From Malachius bipustulatus (taxonomy: Eukaryota; Arthropoda; Insecta; Coleoptera; Melyridae), in the NCBI GenBank assembly GCA_910589415.1, contig OU342634.1, forward strand, positions 20,767,144-20,831,143: DNA of 64,000 bases. Direction: 5' to 3'. This document shows, piece by piece, positions 11,170 to 24,639 of the stretch. The notes beneath the pieces were generated by a model. That model ran no database searches. It saw only the letters and a program-made list of their open reading frames with translations, and was not told where the DNA came from. Each line of letters begins with the position of its first letter. Position 1 is the stretch's first letter. The position numbers were made by a program, and so were the translations under genes.

Positions 11170-11690
11170 CTTAGATACAGGGTCGGTTAAATTAGAGAAA
11201 AGAGGCGCAATTTTGTGGCCATCTCTAATCCGTCAAGACAGACATATTATAAGATATCTGACACCGTTGACCGTTCCTGAAATATTCTGAAAAAACTGAA
11301 GAATCTAAATGTTTTATTTTTGCAATATCATTTTTATTATTGAAAATTAGTGAATAATTTTTCGTGTATACTGGAACGACATAGCAAACCAATATGGCAT
11401 AATCAACCAATATAGAAAAACCAGATAGATAGCTTTTGGTGACTTATGTCAGCCTACAAAAAAAAATTTTATGATTATTTCGATAATAAATATATCAATA
11501 ATAATAATAAATAAATCAATAACAATAATAAATAAATATGATGAAAACAAGAAATCTCGACCTTTTTCAGTTTTTTTAGGATATTTCAGTAACGGTTAGG
11601 TACAGATATATCTTGTATGTCTTGACGGATTCGATATGATCACAAAATAGGGCATCTTTTCTCTAATTTAACCGAGTCTATGTATCTAAG
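11170..11690. mobile_element. 520 bp palindromic MITE
   Basis: The arms at about 11170-11310 and 11560-11690 are inverted copies. They share CTTAGATACA, CGGTTAAATTAGAGAAAAGA, TCCGTCAAGACA and CTGAAATAT. Mismatches are frequent. Between the arms is an AT-rich spacer with AATAAT runs. No transposase is encoded. Confidence 0.75.
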
Positions 11691-11733
11691 CTTTTACGAG
11701 ACACCCATGCAGCTCTGAAAAAGGGAACATCTA

Positions 11734-12713
11734 TACAGGGTGATTCAGGTTTTACCTACTTAACTCTAGGGAACGATAAAGAATCGAAAAATAATATGAG
11801 TTTGCTTCATGAACAATATTCGTGAAATGCTTCGTTAAGAAAATACAGGGTGTTAAAGTTTTAAGAAAAAATTCGTATTTTAGAAATATAAAAAAATTGA
11901 CAGATTTAAATAATTTTAAATTTTGAACAGTAGTTGTGCTAATTGACGTACATGATTTGATACTTCCGATGAAAAATTCTTCAATCCAGTGGCGGAGATC
12001 TGGGCTTTTTCTGGATTTTACAGAGATCTGGATTTTTTAATAAATAATTTGCACGCCACTGACTTTAATCAAAATTTGTAATTTTTGTTAGATACCTCAT
12101 GCTGTTTAGAGAAGAAAAGACATCGTATGTTTTTGTCCTAGGACGCACTGTTTCCGAGATACTTCATAATGTAGGAACCCGTACGAGGTAAAATATCCTA
12201 AAAATCAATGCTATTGAGTTTTTCCAGAAGTTAATCATTTTTGTGATCGTTATATTGAACCGTATTGCATTACAAAAAGCTTGCATGAGTGCCAACATTG
12301 TGGAATATCTTGAAAACAGTGCGTTCTACAACAAAAACGTAAGATGACTTTTCTCCTCCAAACAAAACAAGGTATCTACCATAAATAACCAATTTGCATT
12401 AAAGTCAGTGGCATAGAAATTATTTAATAAAAAAGGTAACAACATACCCAGATCTCTGCCACTGGAATGAAGAATTTTTCATCGGAATTATCACATCATG
12501 TACTTCAATGATCACAGCTACTGTTCAAAATTTCAATTTATTTCAATCAGCCATTTTTTTTATATTTCAAAAATACGAATTTTTTCTTAAAACTTCAACA
12601 CCCTGTATTCCCATTTTCTTAACGAAGCATTTCACGAATATAGTTCATGAAGCTAACTCATATTATTTTTCAATTCTCTAGAGTTAAGTAGGTAAAACCT
12701 GAATCACTCTGTA
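11734..12713. mobile_element. 980 bp fold-back element, TA target
   Basis: The two halves are inverted copies of each other along almost the full length, centre near 12225. It begins TACAGGGTGATTCAGG and ends CCTGAATCACTCTGTA, flanked by TA at 11732-11733 and 12714-12715. The TA target duplication points to mobilisation by an IS630/Tc1/mariner-type transposase; none is encoded here. Confidence 0.85.
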
Positions 12714-12715
12714 TA

Positions 12716-13705
12716 AGGTAAGTACTACTTATTACAGATTTTGTAAATGTCTCCGAAATCATTTCGATCATGGTACATTCAGAGGTTGTATATTTGATTA
12801 TTGGAATGTCTGTTTCGAGTATTCTAGTTTCATGAAACTTAAATTATGTCTCTAGCAAAGTTACCATAAGATATTTCTGATTCCAGTAACGTAGTTGAGA
12901 GGAACTATAACAACATAGCTTAACATTTGAAATACGAACTTCGAGTATCCAGTGTTTTGTATTTTAGGTCACTTTTTTTCTTATTTCGACATAATTGTTG
13001 GGTACCTACTCAGCAATAACAGTAATAATGTAAAGAAAAGCCTAGGAAAAACTCTCTGAATTCCTATTGTCTGCAGAATGACGGAGTTAGGAATCGCCAG
13101 TAATTCATTTGCGACAAAATCTCGGAAATTTTATATATTTGTGTTTAAAAAACCTGTTTTAAGATAAAGTATCCAATTCTTCTTAATCTAACCCTTCGAT
13201 TTTTTATACAGAATTTGGTTTTACTTAAATTTTTTTTCTTATTTAACTTTTTTTTTGTATGTTTCTTATTTCATTAAATACAAGATGTATAGGTCTACAA
13301 GTTGGTACTAAGAAAAAGTAAAGATTTGAATTTCAGAAAATAGATGAATAATTTGATAACAGGCTGTTTGATAACTGTGAGTCAAAAATAGTGCAAACTT
13401 AGGATGAAAAAATTTTTAAATATGATTTTTTAAGTTAGCAATTTTCACTACTGGTATATTAATAATTTAGTCACAGTCGTTATTAAATGCAATGCAAAAA
13501 AATTGTACAGGAAATCAAAGTATCTTTAATTTAGTTTTTAACACTAATTTGTAAAACACATGTTCATAAAACATCAATAATTGTAATAATAATAATTTTT
13601 AAATAGGTGTACTTATTAGAGCTCACCTGAACATTTTTTTAAGAAAGTGAAATACCTACTCCTACCTAACCAAAAAAATATTATTTTTTGACGTATGTTA
13701 TTTTA
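12716..13705. other. AT-rich non-coding stretch, nothing recognised
   Basis: No ORF, repeat or RNA gene is visible to me in this segment. Confidence 0.5.
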
Positions 13706-14292
13706 TACAGGGTGGGGACTTCAACTGGAATTATTTCTCATGAAAATCAGGGAAGAGTATTTGCAAAAAGTCCAAGAACAAATCAATTGAGATTTTTTGT
13801 GAGAAACATTTTGGCATCAAGAATTAATTTTTTTACTTTCCCAATAAGCTCATAACTTCACTTTTTTCAATGGATCACTCTATACCTACATATATTATTA
13901 TATTTTCAAGTCGTCCAAAAAAATTTCGTTTTTTTCGAAAAAAAAAAATTTCGTAAAAAGGATCGTTTTTACAGCTGGAGTTTAAAATTAATGATTTTAT
14001 TTCAAAAAAAGTGAAAATCGCAGTTTTCAAACTTCAAGTTCATCCAGAGCGGCTCGTCGGAAAACGGCTAACATGTCCATATCTTAACTTTTTAAGTATA
14101 ATTTTTATACAGAGTGATGAAAATAATCACATGAAAGAAAGAGGTTAGATTTCAGCTCATTAATAAAGTAAAAAATGAAATTCTTGGTGCTAAAATCTAG
14201 CTCACAAAAAATCTCAATTGACGCCTTTTTGCATTTTTCGAAATATTTTTCCCTGATTTTCCAGGAAAACTTTTTTATTTATTCCCATCACA
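13706..14292. mobile_element. Fold-back element of the TACAGGGTG type, eroded
   Basis: The left arm begins TACAGGGTGGGGAC. Internal blocks AAAATCAGGGAA, GAGATTTTTTGTGAG and AGAATTAATTTTTTAC recur inverted at about 14160-14270. The right terminus is poorly kept (TCCCATCAC near 14283). Inside are TACAGAGTGATGAAAAT and a block ACGGCTAACATGTCC that resemble parts of the element at 36255-37119. Confidence 0.6.
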
Positions 14293-17200
14293 ATCTAGCC
14301 CATGGCTAATAAGTTACCTACTCATTTCTATTCTTAAAATACTTAATAAAACTAAAGATCCAAAAGACTCGCATTAGTGTCTCTTAGGTCTCACTAAGTT
14401 CGTATTGTGCATATGTATTGTATTGAAAACAACAAAGTTAGTTGGTGGTATATTCTGGTAAGTGTAAACGAAAATGGTGGGTAATTGGAAATATTCTAGG
14501 AATGTAATGACCATTTGCTAAGATTTTAGTTGCGACTACTTTTACAGATATTTTATAGATGAAATATTAATTTATTATATTAATAAACGAATAACATTAA
14601 TTTTGGAAGTAGTATAAGTACAATCATTTTATAATTTTATACATATTATCCATACTTCAAATACAAGCTTTTCAATAACCAAATATATAAGAAATAATGC
14701 GTCAGAATTACAGACTTATTTTGATATCCATCAGTCTAATGAATTAGAATTATCAAAAAAATTATCCAGAAGAAAGATGTGTTCAAAGAAAGATGTATAT
14801 AGTAAACAATAAAACAACAAAAGAAATAATCATAAATTATGACTATTGTTTCTATCCATAAATTTATTATTCATTTTAGACTGGCCAATCTCAAAGGCAC
14901 GAATCAGCATCCCAGGAGAAGGAGTAATCCTTATGATTTCCTCGGTAATTAATTGATGTTTGGAGTCTTTAGGAGTGTGCCAAACCGTTCTCTAACTTTA
15001 ATGAATTTTACTTCGTAATATACCTACAACCCCAATAAAAGTTTTAAACATTCTAAAAATAAAAATCATTATTTTCAAATACATCACCGTCAACTCTCTA
15101 TACTGCTGGCGTAATTATGCTTGTAAATATAATTATCCACTAGCAAAGTTATTAAGTAAATCACTTCCCCACATACTAGCAATTTTTTTTGCTCAAGATA
15201 TTGAACAATGCAGCAGACAACTGGGTCAGTCTGTCATGACCACTCTACAACTTTAATGCATGGGTTGTTTGTTGGTAATATAAATATTTGAAAGTGAGAA
15301 AAGTACTACATCTAATGACAATCATCCTATACAAATATGAAATTGTAAAACCAATCAAAACATGAATGTATCTAGTGTATTTTCGACTTACGAGAACATC
15401 AAAATTTTTCATTTAAACAAACAGATCTAACGCATAAAAAATTTACAGTTAACTTATCTACAGAAGATCTGGATTTACCAGATTCCATCTTGTAAAAATA
15501 AAAATTTATCAACTCCCCAAAATATATGCGCAATTAATTAATAAGAAATAAATTTTTCGAACAGGATTTTTTTGATATATACTGGCTGAAGCTTCAGTTG
15601 GTTGTAATCGTGAGATCGCTATGGTGGGAGCTTTGATGGGGAGTTCCGTCAACTCATAATCGTGAAAGGGTTCCTAGAGATAGAAGAACGGGAGTAGACG
15701 CAAGTCAGATACTGACGGTTATAAGCAGGCGCAATCGAGTTCTATCGGTTTTGGGCGAACGGGAGTAGTTGGAGGTCATTTACCATTGACTTTGGAGAAA
15801 ACTTCCTTCAGGACTGTCACCTATGTAAAGTCTAGACTTTTTTTGGCATGACACAAAAAATAAATAAGTGTTATATTTTATAACTTATTAAACATTAGAT
15901 CACAATAATTTGTGTTGATTTAGATAAAAATATCTTTGCAATAACTCGCAAGGATTATTCGTTGAGATTTCAAAGATCATAGTTCTCCCTTATTTTTGGT
16001 CTCCACTCAAATAATCCTCGTATAAACTGTTATTGATAAGGTTGAGGGTTTTTTTTATGAAAAATAACGAAGACCAATGCATTCATCAGTCTCTAATAAA
16101 AATATCTAATTGTTATCTTTTAACTAATAAATTTGCTAAATTTCTTAAAATTGGCACCTATAGCCAATTTAAAAAAATTGTCAAGTTCAGCTTTTAATGA
16201 CAGAGTGTCGAAGCAGTCGTCCTGCAAGCTCTTCTGGAAATACTTTTGTACAAGAGTACAAGACACTATCCTGCTAGCAGGACGTTGTTCCGCACAAAAA
16301 CCTGTCCTTCCGGGAGAAAGATGCTTAGTACTTCTCGCAGTACGAACAAAATTAACAAAGTGTCCGTGACGCGAGAACTACAAAAATTGGCGCTGACACC
16401 CAAACGTATTGTCTCTTATGAAACATTTTGATGACTAACTTTAACTTGTAAGTTTTTTACTAATAAAGATAAAACGATGATTTAAAAATACGCTGGTTTC
16501 TTGATTTATGTAGAATCTATTGGTGTTTAAAATTATTGTGCATTAACATTTTGTCCTGCTGGAAGGTGCTTGTACGTTCTATAATTAAAAATTAGCAAAC
16601 TTTGAACTATAAATTATTTGCACTTAGGTGTAATAATTCCATGTAAAATTTGTGTCTTTATTTCAGTACAAAACCTATTGCTTCGCGTTGATATTTCAAA
16701 GGAGCACCAGTCAAAATAAATATAACGTCAAAAGAATATGAAAATATGGCTAATAATAATTACAATCCTGGAGGTGGATTCTAGATCTCATTCATCTCTT
16801 TATGATATATTACATTTAGCTTTATCAGAATTTTTATTTTATTCTCTACTACAACAATGGAATCCAAAGCAGTGACAGATGAAAAATGTAGTCTTGGAAA
16901 ACTACACGGAAAAATTTATCTCCTCTATATTATTTCTAACTTGTGATAAATTCTCCTAGATTTATTAGCAACAGGAAATAATGACTTTTTTATCTTTTTA
17001 GAATAATTGAAGGTCGAATATTAAGATTTTACTTGGAACTTGGTATTTTAGTAAAACGGGATAAACAAAAATATTTTTAGTTTCAGCTCATGAGAATGCA
17101 ATATCGACAGGTTTTAATTAAAATTTTTATTAATGGAATCTGAAAAATGTTTTATATTTTTTGTATGGGCGTTTAAATGTAAATTGAATGTTTCGAAAGC

Positions 17201-20200
17201 TTTGATGAAATTTAGCTATATAGAGTAACATGATTACTAAAGGCTTTGTCAATTGGATGTTCCCCTAATATTATCGTTTTACCGTCAAATGAAACGGCTT
17301 TTTTCAAACATTTTGATTAGCAGCATAAAGGATACAAAGCATGTAAAAATATTTATTGACTCAGGAGTTATACATCATAGGTATGTAAAGTAATAGTTAT
17401 TTGCTTCCCAAGAGTCGGTAAGTGAACTTTTTTATCTGAGGTGGTGATTTGTGAATCGAAGAGACGTGAGTGGTTCACAAAGCCACCGAATGTGGCTTTC
17501 TAATAGAATGCATTATAACAATTATGAGATTCGGAATGTCATTCTAAATCACATGACTAGAAACGCATTGAAGTATTATTGAATTAATTACTATATTTTA
17601 TACAACATAATTATTAAGCCTAAGACATTTTTGAACAGGAGAGATTGTTACTGCCTGTATTGCGGGGTGGACCTGATTCCTAATTTAGCTTTGACTAAGT
17701 TAATTTATAGCTAATTTTTTCCTCCTTTGACTTTCCTAATTTCTTGTGCGTATTAAAGATCAGCTAGTATATAGATAAATCGTCAAAAGAATTTCTTTAA
17801 AGAAATGTATCCACCTACCTATATTATTTTTCATATCTCTCAAAATGTTTCAGTTTTACTACAAAAAACTAAATATATAATTATTTCATTTTTTAACCTT
17901 CCTAGTGACAGTATTAAATGGTAGCAGGTACCTGAGAGTTAGGTTTGGATAGCCGTTTATTTAATTTTAAGGCAATTTTAGTTTCAAGGGAATATAAGGG
18001 TTCTCATAGTTACGGCCTGTTATTAGTTTCACTTAGGGTATTATCCGTAATTGGCCCAAATGAACCAAAATCTTGATTAAATGTTCCATTAATAAGAATT
18101 TACTGGAGGTGAGGTTAGACTGCAGATGATTCCTGAAAAAGAAGAGCCAATTGTTAGTCGATTTGAAAACGGCTGTCGAGTCTGCTTGATCTTTACATTT
18201 TTTTGTGATAATAATAATTCATATCATTAGGTATATGTTATCGTTTAGTTTGGGAACGATATTTTTAATTTTTACAAAACAGAAAAAATTCCCCATCGGC
18301 TTAAATTATTATCAGACATAGAAGAAAGGCTTAAAAAAAGACCTAATGAGTAACATAAATTATGACAAAGTGTAGTAAAATATGTCTATGTAATTTCAGA
18401 CAGAAAAATTTTTCGAGATACTTGACTTCGATATATTCTTGAATTAAGATTTGTTTTCTATCACCTCGAAGTAGGTGTATCTAAATAATAATAATAATAA
18501 TAAAAAAACACAGAAGGCAACCAATTGCTTACAAGTGATACGAGATATTTATCGAATTGTGATTGCGATATAATATCCATCGCCTATTATTTGACTGCTA
18601 AAATATCGGTGATTAAAATCGCCGTTCGTAATAAAAATCGTCCATTGCTACATTTTTTTATTACAATTCACACTTGCACGTCCACTCTGGCAACTACGAA
18701 CAATCAAGTGACTGCCAGTAGTACACGATTAACCGGGGATTGTATGACATATTTATTAGATCACAATCATATTCTAAAGAATAAATTTTGACATTTTGAG
18801 ATTTCATAATTATTTTTTGTTAAATCGTTTCATAAAGTTGCCGTTTCGATTATCATTTTTGTTTCGAAATGACATTATTTTACGCACAAGTGCTTAAAGT
18901 AAATGACAAGTAAAGTAAATGACCAGTTTTCATGGATCTTCATGAAGTTTATCACTTTGACAATATAAAATACGAATCTCAGAGTTAATAAATTTATATT
19001 TCTTGACGACTTAGAATTCATAAATTGTTGTTGCTTGGTGATTTAACAAAAAATCTTTTTTGACACTGACAATTTTGATTGTCAAACCAGCTTCGGCCTC
19101 GTTTAGCAATTTTCGTCCGTGCACGATCTAGACTCACTTTTTTTTAATAAAAATCACTTGATATTATATATGCGAGAATATGTAATACTTATATTATGAG
19201 AGGTTTAATAGTGTTTTAATGTCCTTATTCCTTGTTCTACTTATTTTGATTGGACTGAGAATAGAAATTATGAAAAAGCTTCCAACGGTATAAATCCCAT
19301 GCCAGTAAATTAACTAAAGTACACACGTAGGATATAGTTAGGTTGAGAGAAAATCGCCAGCTGAACTATCCTATGTAGTTGACTCTAAGCTCGTTTCACT
19401 TCCTAGTACTATTTAATCTCCTTAAAATTCAGACCAAATTTATATTAAACAAAACAATCGATCGTGTATTGTTGGGCTTCGGTTTCTCTCAGACTTAGCT
19501 TACAGCAAGTCGAAATTCAATAATAATAATTTATCTATACACAAACTGACTTCAAGTTTAGAGTGCATTTTCAGACTGGAAAGTAATCAATAATAATTTG
19601 TCTTTAATCAGAATAGAGAAACTCTTATCGAGGACGTCCTCAAAATCAACTTCAAAAATTACTGCTATAAATTAATCATGCCATATCAAAAGGCTTTCTG
19701 ATAGAATTGAAAATTCCACCCAGCAATTCATTTATGTAAGAACATAAATGTCATGTCCCTAAATCACGCAAGAGACGACGAATATCCATAAATTTCACAG
19801 TCGAAATGTTCTTAGCTTACATATCGCATGCTCTGCATAAATTTTTCTTAGAAGCTTTTATCGACAATCATAGTTCGACCGAATTCGAAGTACGACTATA
19901 TCTTTGGCCTATGATTTGTTATAACTTCACTAATGTTCTTTGCAATCATTATTACGAAATATGTGGCCTAAAAAACGATTTTTCTTCAACACATTTATGT
20001 AAATCGATTAAATAAAATTCAAATCGCTGAAAAGAAATATCAAAAAACTAATTACAATGCTTTAATTAAATAAGATCCATAAAATATGGAAACGACAGGT
20101 AGGATGATTGATATGGTAGTGATAAAAGTGACCAATTATCTGAATGGGGTAGTTACCCATCATAAATCCGAATGTAAACATACTCATAATGTGCATTCGA

Positions 20201-21977
20201 GCTCAATACGACACACTACATTGGGCTACTTATCAATTTGTTAATTAAATTTAAAAGGAATGTTAATTAAATTTGTTTTAGATAGTACATTGTCAATGCC
20301 TGATTTGATGATAAACGTCTGAAAACTTGCGTTGAGTAGACGTTTTTTGATTGTTTATAACTCGCAGTTTCAATGATGTGTTTCTTGACAAATATTCTCG
20401 AAGACTGTTTATTGGAGCGTGATTTTTCAAACTGTCGGTTAATAATTCGCAAATCAAAAGCGTTGATTCTGTCCACCCAATCACTATTTTAATTTGAATC
20501 TTAATCGTAATCTAGATCCGGCTCGAAGGACCAGCTGTATTGAAGAAAAATCGATTTTTTGCCACTTTACCATCAAATTACATTTTTCTGTCGCTGGTGC
20601 ACGAACAAAAAAAAAATTAAATTCTTCTGTGGTCCTATACATATAAGTTACACGAATCCTCAAAGTATCAATTTTTATTTTTAAAATTAACCCCTATATA
20701 GTGGGTGGACATAAGTAATGGACAACCTTGTATATATTTCGGTGCCTCCTACCATCCCATGGAATTTTTTATATTCTGTTGGGTGGTATATTTAAATAAA
20801 ATAATATAAAATAAAATCAAAACTAAATAAGGTGCTATACATTATTTAGGTACGTAGGTATGCAGGTACTAAGCGCGAGAAAACACAATCGTGGAAGTTA
20901 CGACGCTCTTAACATGCAATTAAATTTTAAATGCTCCAGAAAAATAAGTCATCATCACCTTAGCATATATTATATGAATGGTTGACTTTGTAGTATTTCC
21001 GGATGAATTCCTTCAGCTTATCGTAACTAAAACGAGCTACATGATACCTCTCAGGTGAAGGGTAGGTTAGTATTTCATTTCCTCTTCTAGCACGCGAATT
21101 TCCCATTTGGAATAATAATTGATTTTTTATACTTAGAGTAAATAAACTTTTAGAAACTTATTTGCTTTAGTTCGTAATCTGGGTCGCAAATCAAGCTTAG
21201 CTTCGTTTCACACGTTATACTTGTCTCTGTCAATGTAATTTTTTTTTTATACAGTACCATTGCTGATTACTCATGTTGTTCTACCAGTAGTGCATTGGTA
21301 TCTTTCTTGTTAAAACTTTTCGAATTGTGGTGTCTTTTTCAGCTTCTCGAGCATGTTAAAGCAGAAGTGAATTTGTCAAATCTTTTAAATCCAAGTTTTA
21401 AGTATAAATTACGTTGTTTTACCAACAGGGGATAGTATTAAATTGTTTAGTGTAATTTAAATTATAAGTCCTATCATGTTTTTTTTTCATGTTCCATTTT
21501 TATTCACGATACACCTATGAAGATGATAGGATGAAAGTCAAATTAAGCAGTGTAGGTACTAGGTATATGGTATTATTATGCTCTACTTGATTTAAATTTT
21601 TAATTAATTAGTGTAATAAATAATTTAATACAATACACATGAGACGTTACGAATAGAGGTGGACAGGGAATATAAATTGAACTCTGGTGTATTTGGTTGA
21701 AAGTTCCTGTGTTAAGTACAACATAACATATTTGTTAATCGTATAAAATTTATAACTCGTTGTAACTAAACTCATTTAATTAAAAAAATGGTATTTTTCT
21801 TAAATTTACAAATTATTAGAGCCATTTCTCTAATGATTAACTACACCAATCATTGCTATCTAAAAATTTACTAGCCTGTAGTATAAATTTGTTTAATTTT
21901 AAAAATAAATGAATAGAAATAAATAAATAATAGAAAATAAGTCAATTAATTTATTTCTTTTAAATAATTGATGGTTA
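14293..21977. other. 7.7 kb without a recognised gene
   Basis: All ORFs here are short (under 90 codons) and lack recognisable domains. Moderately GC-rich patches occur at about 15590-15830 (two copies of GAACGGGAGTAG) and 16190-16400; I cannot name either. An AAT microsatellite lies at 18484-18502. No tRNA or rRNA gene was seen. Confidence 0.5.
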
Positions 21978-22291
21978 TACAGAGTGTCCGGAAAAATGTG
22001 GGAAATCTCTCAGAATCAGAAGAACATTAAAAAAAAAGATGACAAGTTCCCATAATTTTTTTTCCTGGCGGCCCTTCCTACGGAGATACGGCCTCCTAAA
22101 GGACGCCACTGAAAATAAATTTTTCTTGAATAACTCTTAAAGTACTTAATAAAATTTAATGAAAATTTAATATATTAAACAGTAGAAAATACCTCTTAAA
22201 ATACTGCCCCTAAAGCATAAATTAGCTTGTTTAGTTTACCAGGGGCGGACTAGGTTGTACATTTTAATGCTTATATTTTTAACACCCTGCA
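21978..22291. mobile_element. MITE with TACAGAGTGTCC end
   Basis: It begins TACAGAGTGTCCGG and ends AACACCCTGCA, imperfect inverted ends of the family seen throughout the window. It is about 314 bp, non-coding, with a GC-rich block (GGCGGCCCTTCC) near 22070. Target duplication is not clear. Confidence 0.6.
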
Positions 22292-24639
22292 TGATAAGGG
22301 GTTGAAAAAAACAACAAATTTGGATACCTTGAACATTTAAGCTACAGAAATCGTGATGTGATAAATAAAATTCACAATTTCAAACTCTCTCTGTGTTATT
22401 ATTTATTACTAGCATTAATTACTGCAATATTGTCAATGGCAATCATCGTTAATAATACCTCTAAGTGCACTTCAATAAATAAGGGTTGCAGCCTCCGTTT
22501 CTGTTGACTAATTAGAACTCGCATTATTCCCATTGATTAAAGCGGTTATGTTAATCGAATACACTAATCTAGCAAATCTCCAATTTACAGCACCCTACCT
22601 GTACAGCTACCACCTATAGTACTGCCATAGATCACTTTACTTAAGTCTTAATCATAATTTATCGCTCGATGGCGTACGGTGAATTGGGTCGAATCAAACA
22701 AATTATACCCCGTTTACCACTAATATCCAACGCACACGAGGCAATTCAGGACCTAAAGAGAAAAATAAACCACACTTAAGTGCTCTTATTAATTCTAGTT
22801 TAGGTAATGTAATTTTCTAGTTTTCAGTTACATTCATTGATACATTTTTAATCAATAAAACAATGCTCCGCATTATCACGTTATAAGAATGAACTTAATA
22901 CTAAGAATAACTGACTGAAATATTTAAAATTTTTTCGTAGATCGTTTTTATAAATTGCACTTTTGCAATTTTCGCATTTCATACCACAAATAAAATTCCC
23001 ACTAAATTAAATACAGTCTGCATAACTGATAGGGTTGCAGATTTTCAAGAAAACAGGAATTTTTTGACGTCAAAATTTTTTCACAGATCATAACCTACAT
23101 AAATTTTTTTTTCGGAATATGGTGTCAGTTTTGTAGCGGTCACTTTGTCATAAATAGGTATAGCAAAGAAAGAAGAGAGCAAGCACTTTAATCGCTTGTA
23201 TAATCTTTGATTGCCGAGAAACGATATACAGAAGTGGGCTCTAATATATGTTCATTGTTAATTATGGTTATTATTGTATAATTTCGTAAAAGGAATTATC
23301 TGGTATAATAATCGTTAACTCTTTATATGCCGCATTTAATATGTTTAACATTGATAACTTGGTTTCACTATGATATGATGAATCAAACGCTGGAAAACAA
23401 CGGTAGGCTGCTAATGGCATAATCGGCTTATGCTGCACTACCTCTGTGAATAGGAACTTCATTCAATTTGCAAGGTTAAGCGTATGTAACTTCAATTATG
23501 GAGCTGCCCGTTAGGTATATGCATACCTACCTACCTGAATTTACTTACCAGCTAAATTCATACATACACTCCTCTCCTGTATGCGTCAGTATAACAGAGT
23601 CACAACTTCTATGATTAGTTTTGATGGATGAAAGTAAATCGTTAAAACTCGAATTTGTGTAGTCAAAGCTCCTATTCTGGAAATACAACAGGTGGAATAA
23701 AAAGAAATAATGTTTTCAAAATCCATGATAGGTACTTACGTTTGTTAAAAAATAGTTTTAATTAATAACAGGCGGAAACGTTTTATAAATACATTAGGGT
23801 ACTTTTAATAATTTAATTAATTAATGAAAGTCAGTTTAATATTTAAAATCCGATTTTACTAAAGTGATTTCAAAATTTATTATGAAACTACCCATAGTTA
23901 AAAAATTGGCTATGCTCATTTTCAAGAAAACATTTCTTACGATTATAATAATAGTTTACAGGCTCATTGGTCGATATTCAATGGGCGAAGGTTCTATCAA
24001 ATACGTTCATATACGCGTTAGTGAAACGTATTTGGTTTTATGCTCTGAGTTTAGGTACGTTTTAAGAGAAAATTTTGTCAAAATTATCTAAGTGATCTTC
24101 GTCTTTCACAGACGACCGTGAATATTATTACTTTCGAAGTAGGGCCGATTCGACAACACCTTGGAGACTGTAGTAGTATACCACTTCACACCCTTGGACA
24201 TATCTATTAGTTATTCCGCCTAATGAGATATAAGTCCTGAAGTAAACAGAAATATTTTGTATAACTTGGCTATTTGCTTTCTGAGATTTGCAGCAAAAAC
24301 TTTGCATGTGTTTTTCATAATTTTAGGAAAAACAAATTCCACGTTTCATGTTAAGATGCCAAATGCAATAAAAACTGCAATAGTTATACTCCAAAATCCA
24401 CAATTGATGCGGTTTTACCTATAAGTGTCCTCCCATCATGGCCACCACACACGAGTCTCCTCAGAAACCAAAAGCCGGTCACTCATTTGACGAAGTTTTG
24501 CATTCGTTCGCATTGCCGAAGAAGGTTTATCACGTATGAGAGCCGAAATTTCTGCGGTAATCAAATGACTGGGGTATGTCCGATGTGGATTGTTAAAAAA
24601 AAAGCTTTCATCGACAGTCAACACTCACAACATCTATAT
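22292..24639. other. Non-coding; less AT-rich island at 22390-22780
   Basis: The island at about 22390-22780 has less simple sequence than its surroundings and several TAATTA/ATTA motifs, which is compatible with conserved regulatory DNA but unproven. The frame on the minus strand at 24624-24436 could be a decayed transposase or LINE piece; I cannot assign it. Confidence 0.35.

Noticed and set aside
23864..24091. 75-codon plus-strand frame with hydrophobic stretch
   Set aside because: It has no promoter, splice or domain support, and AT-rich codons produce such segments by chance.
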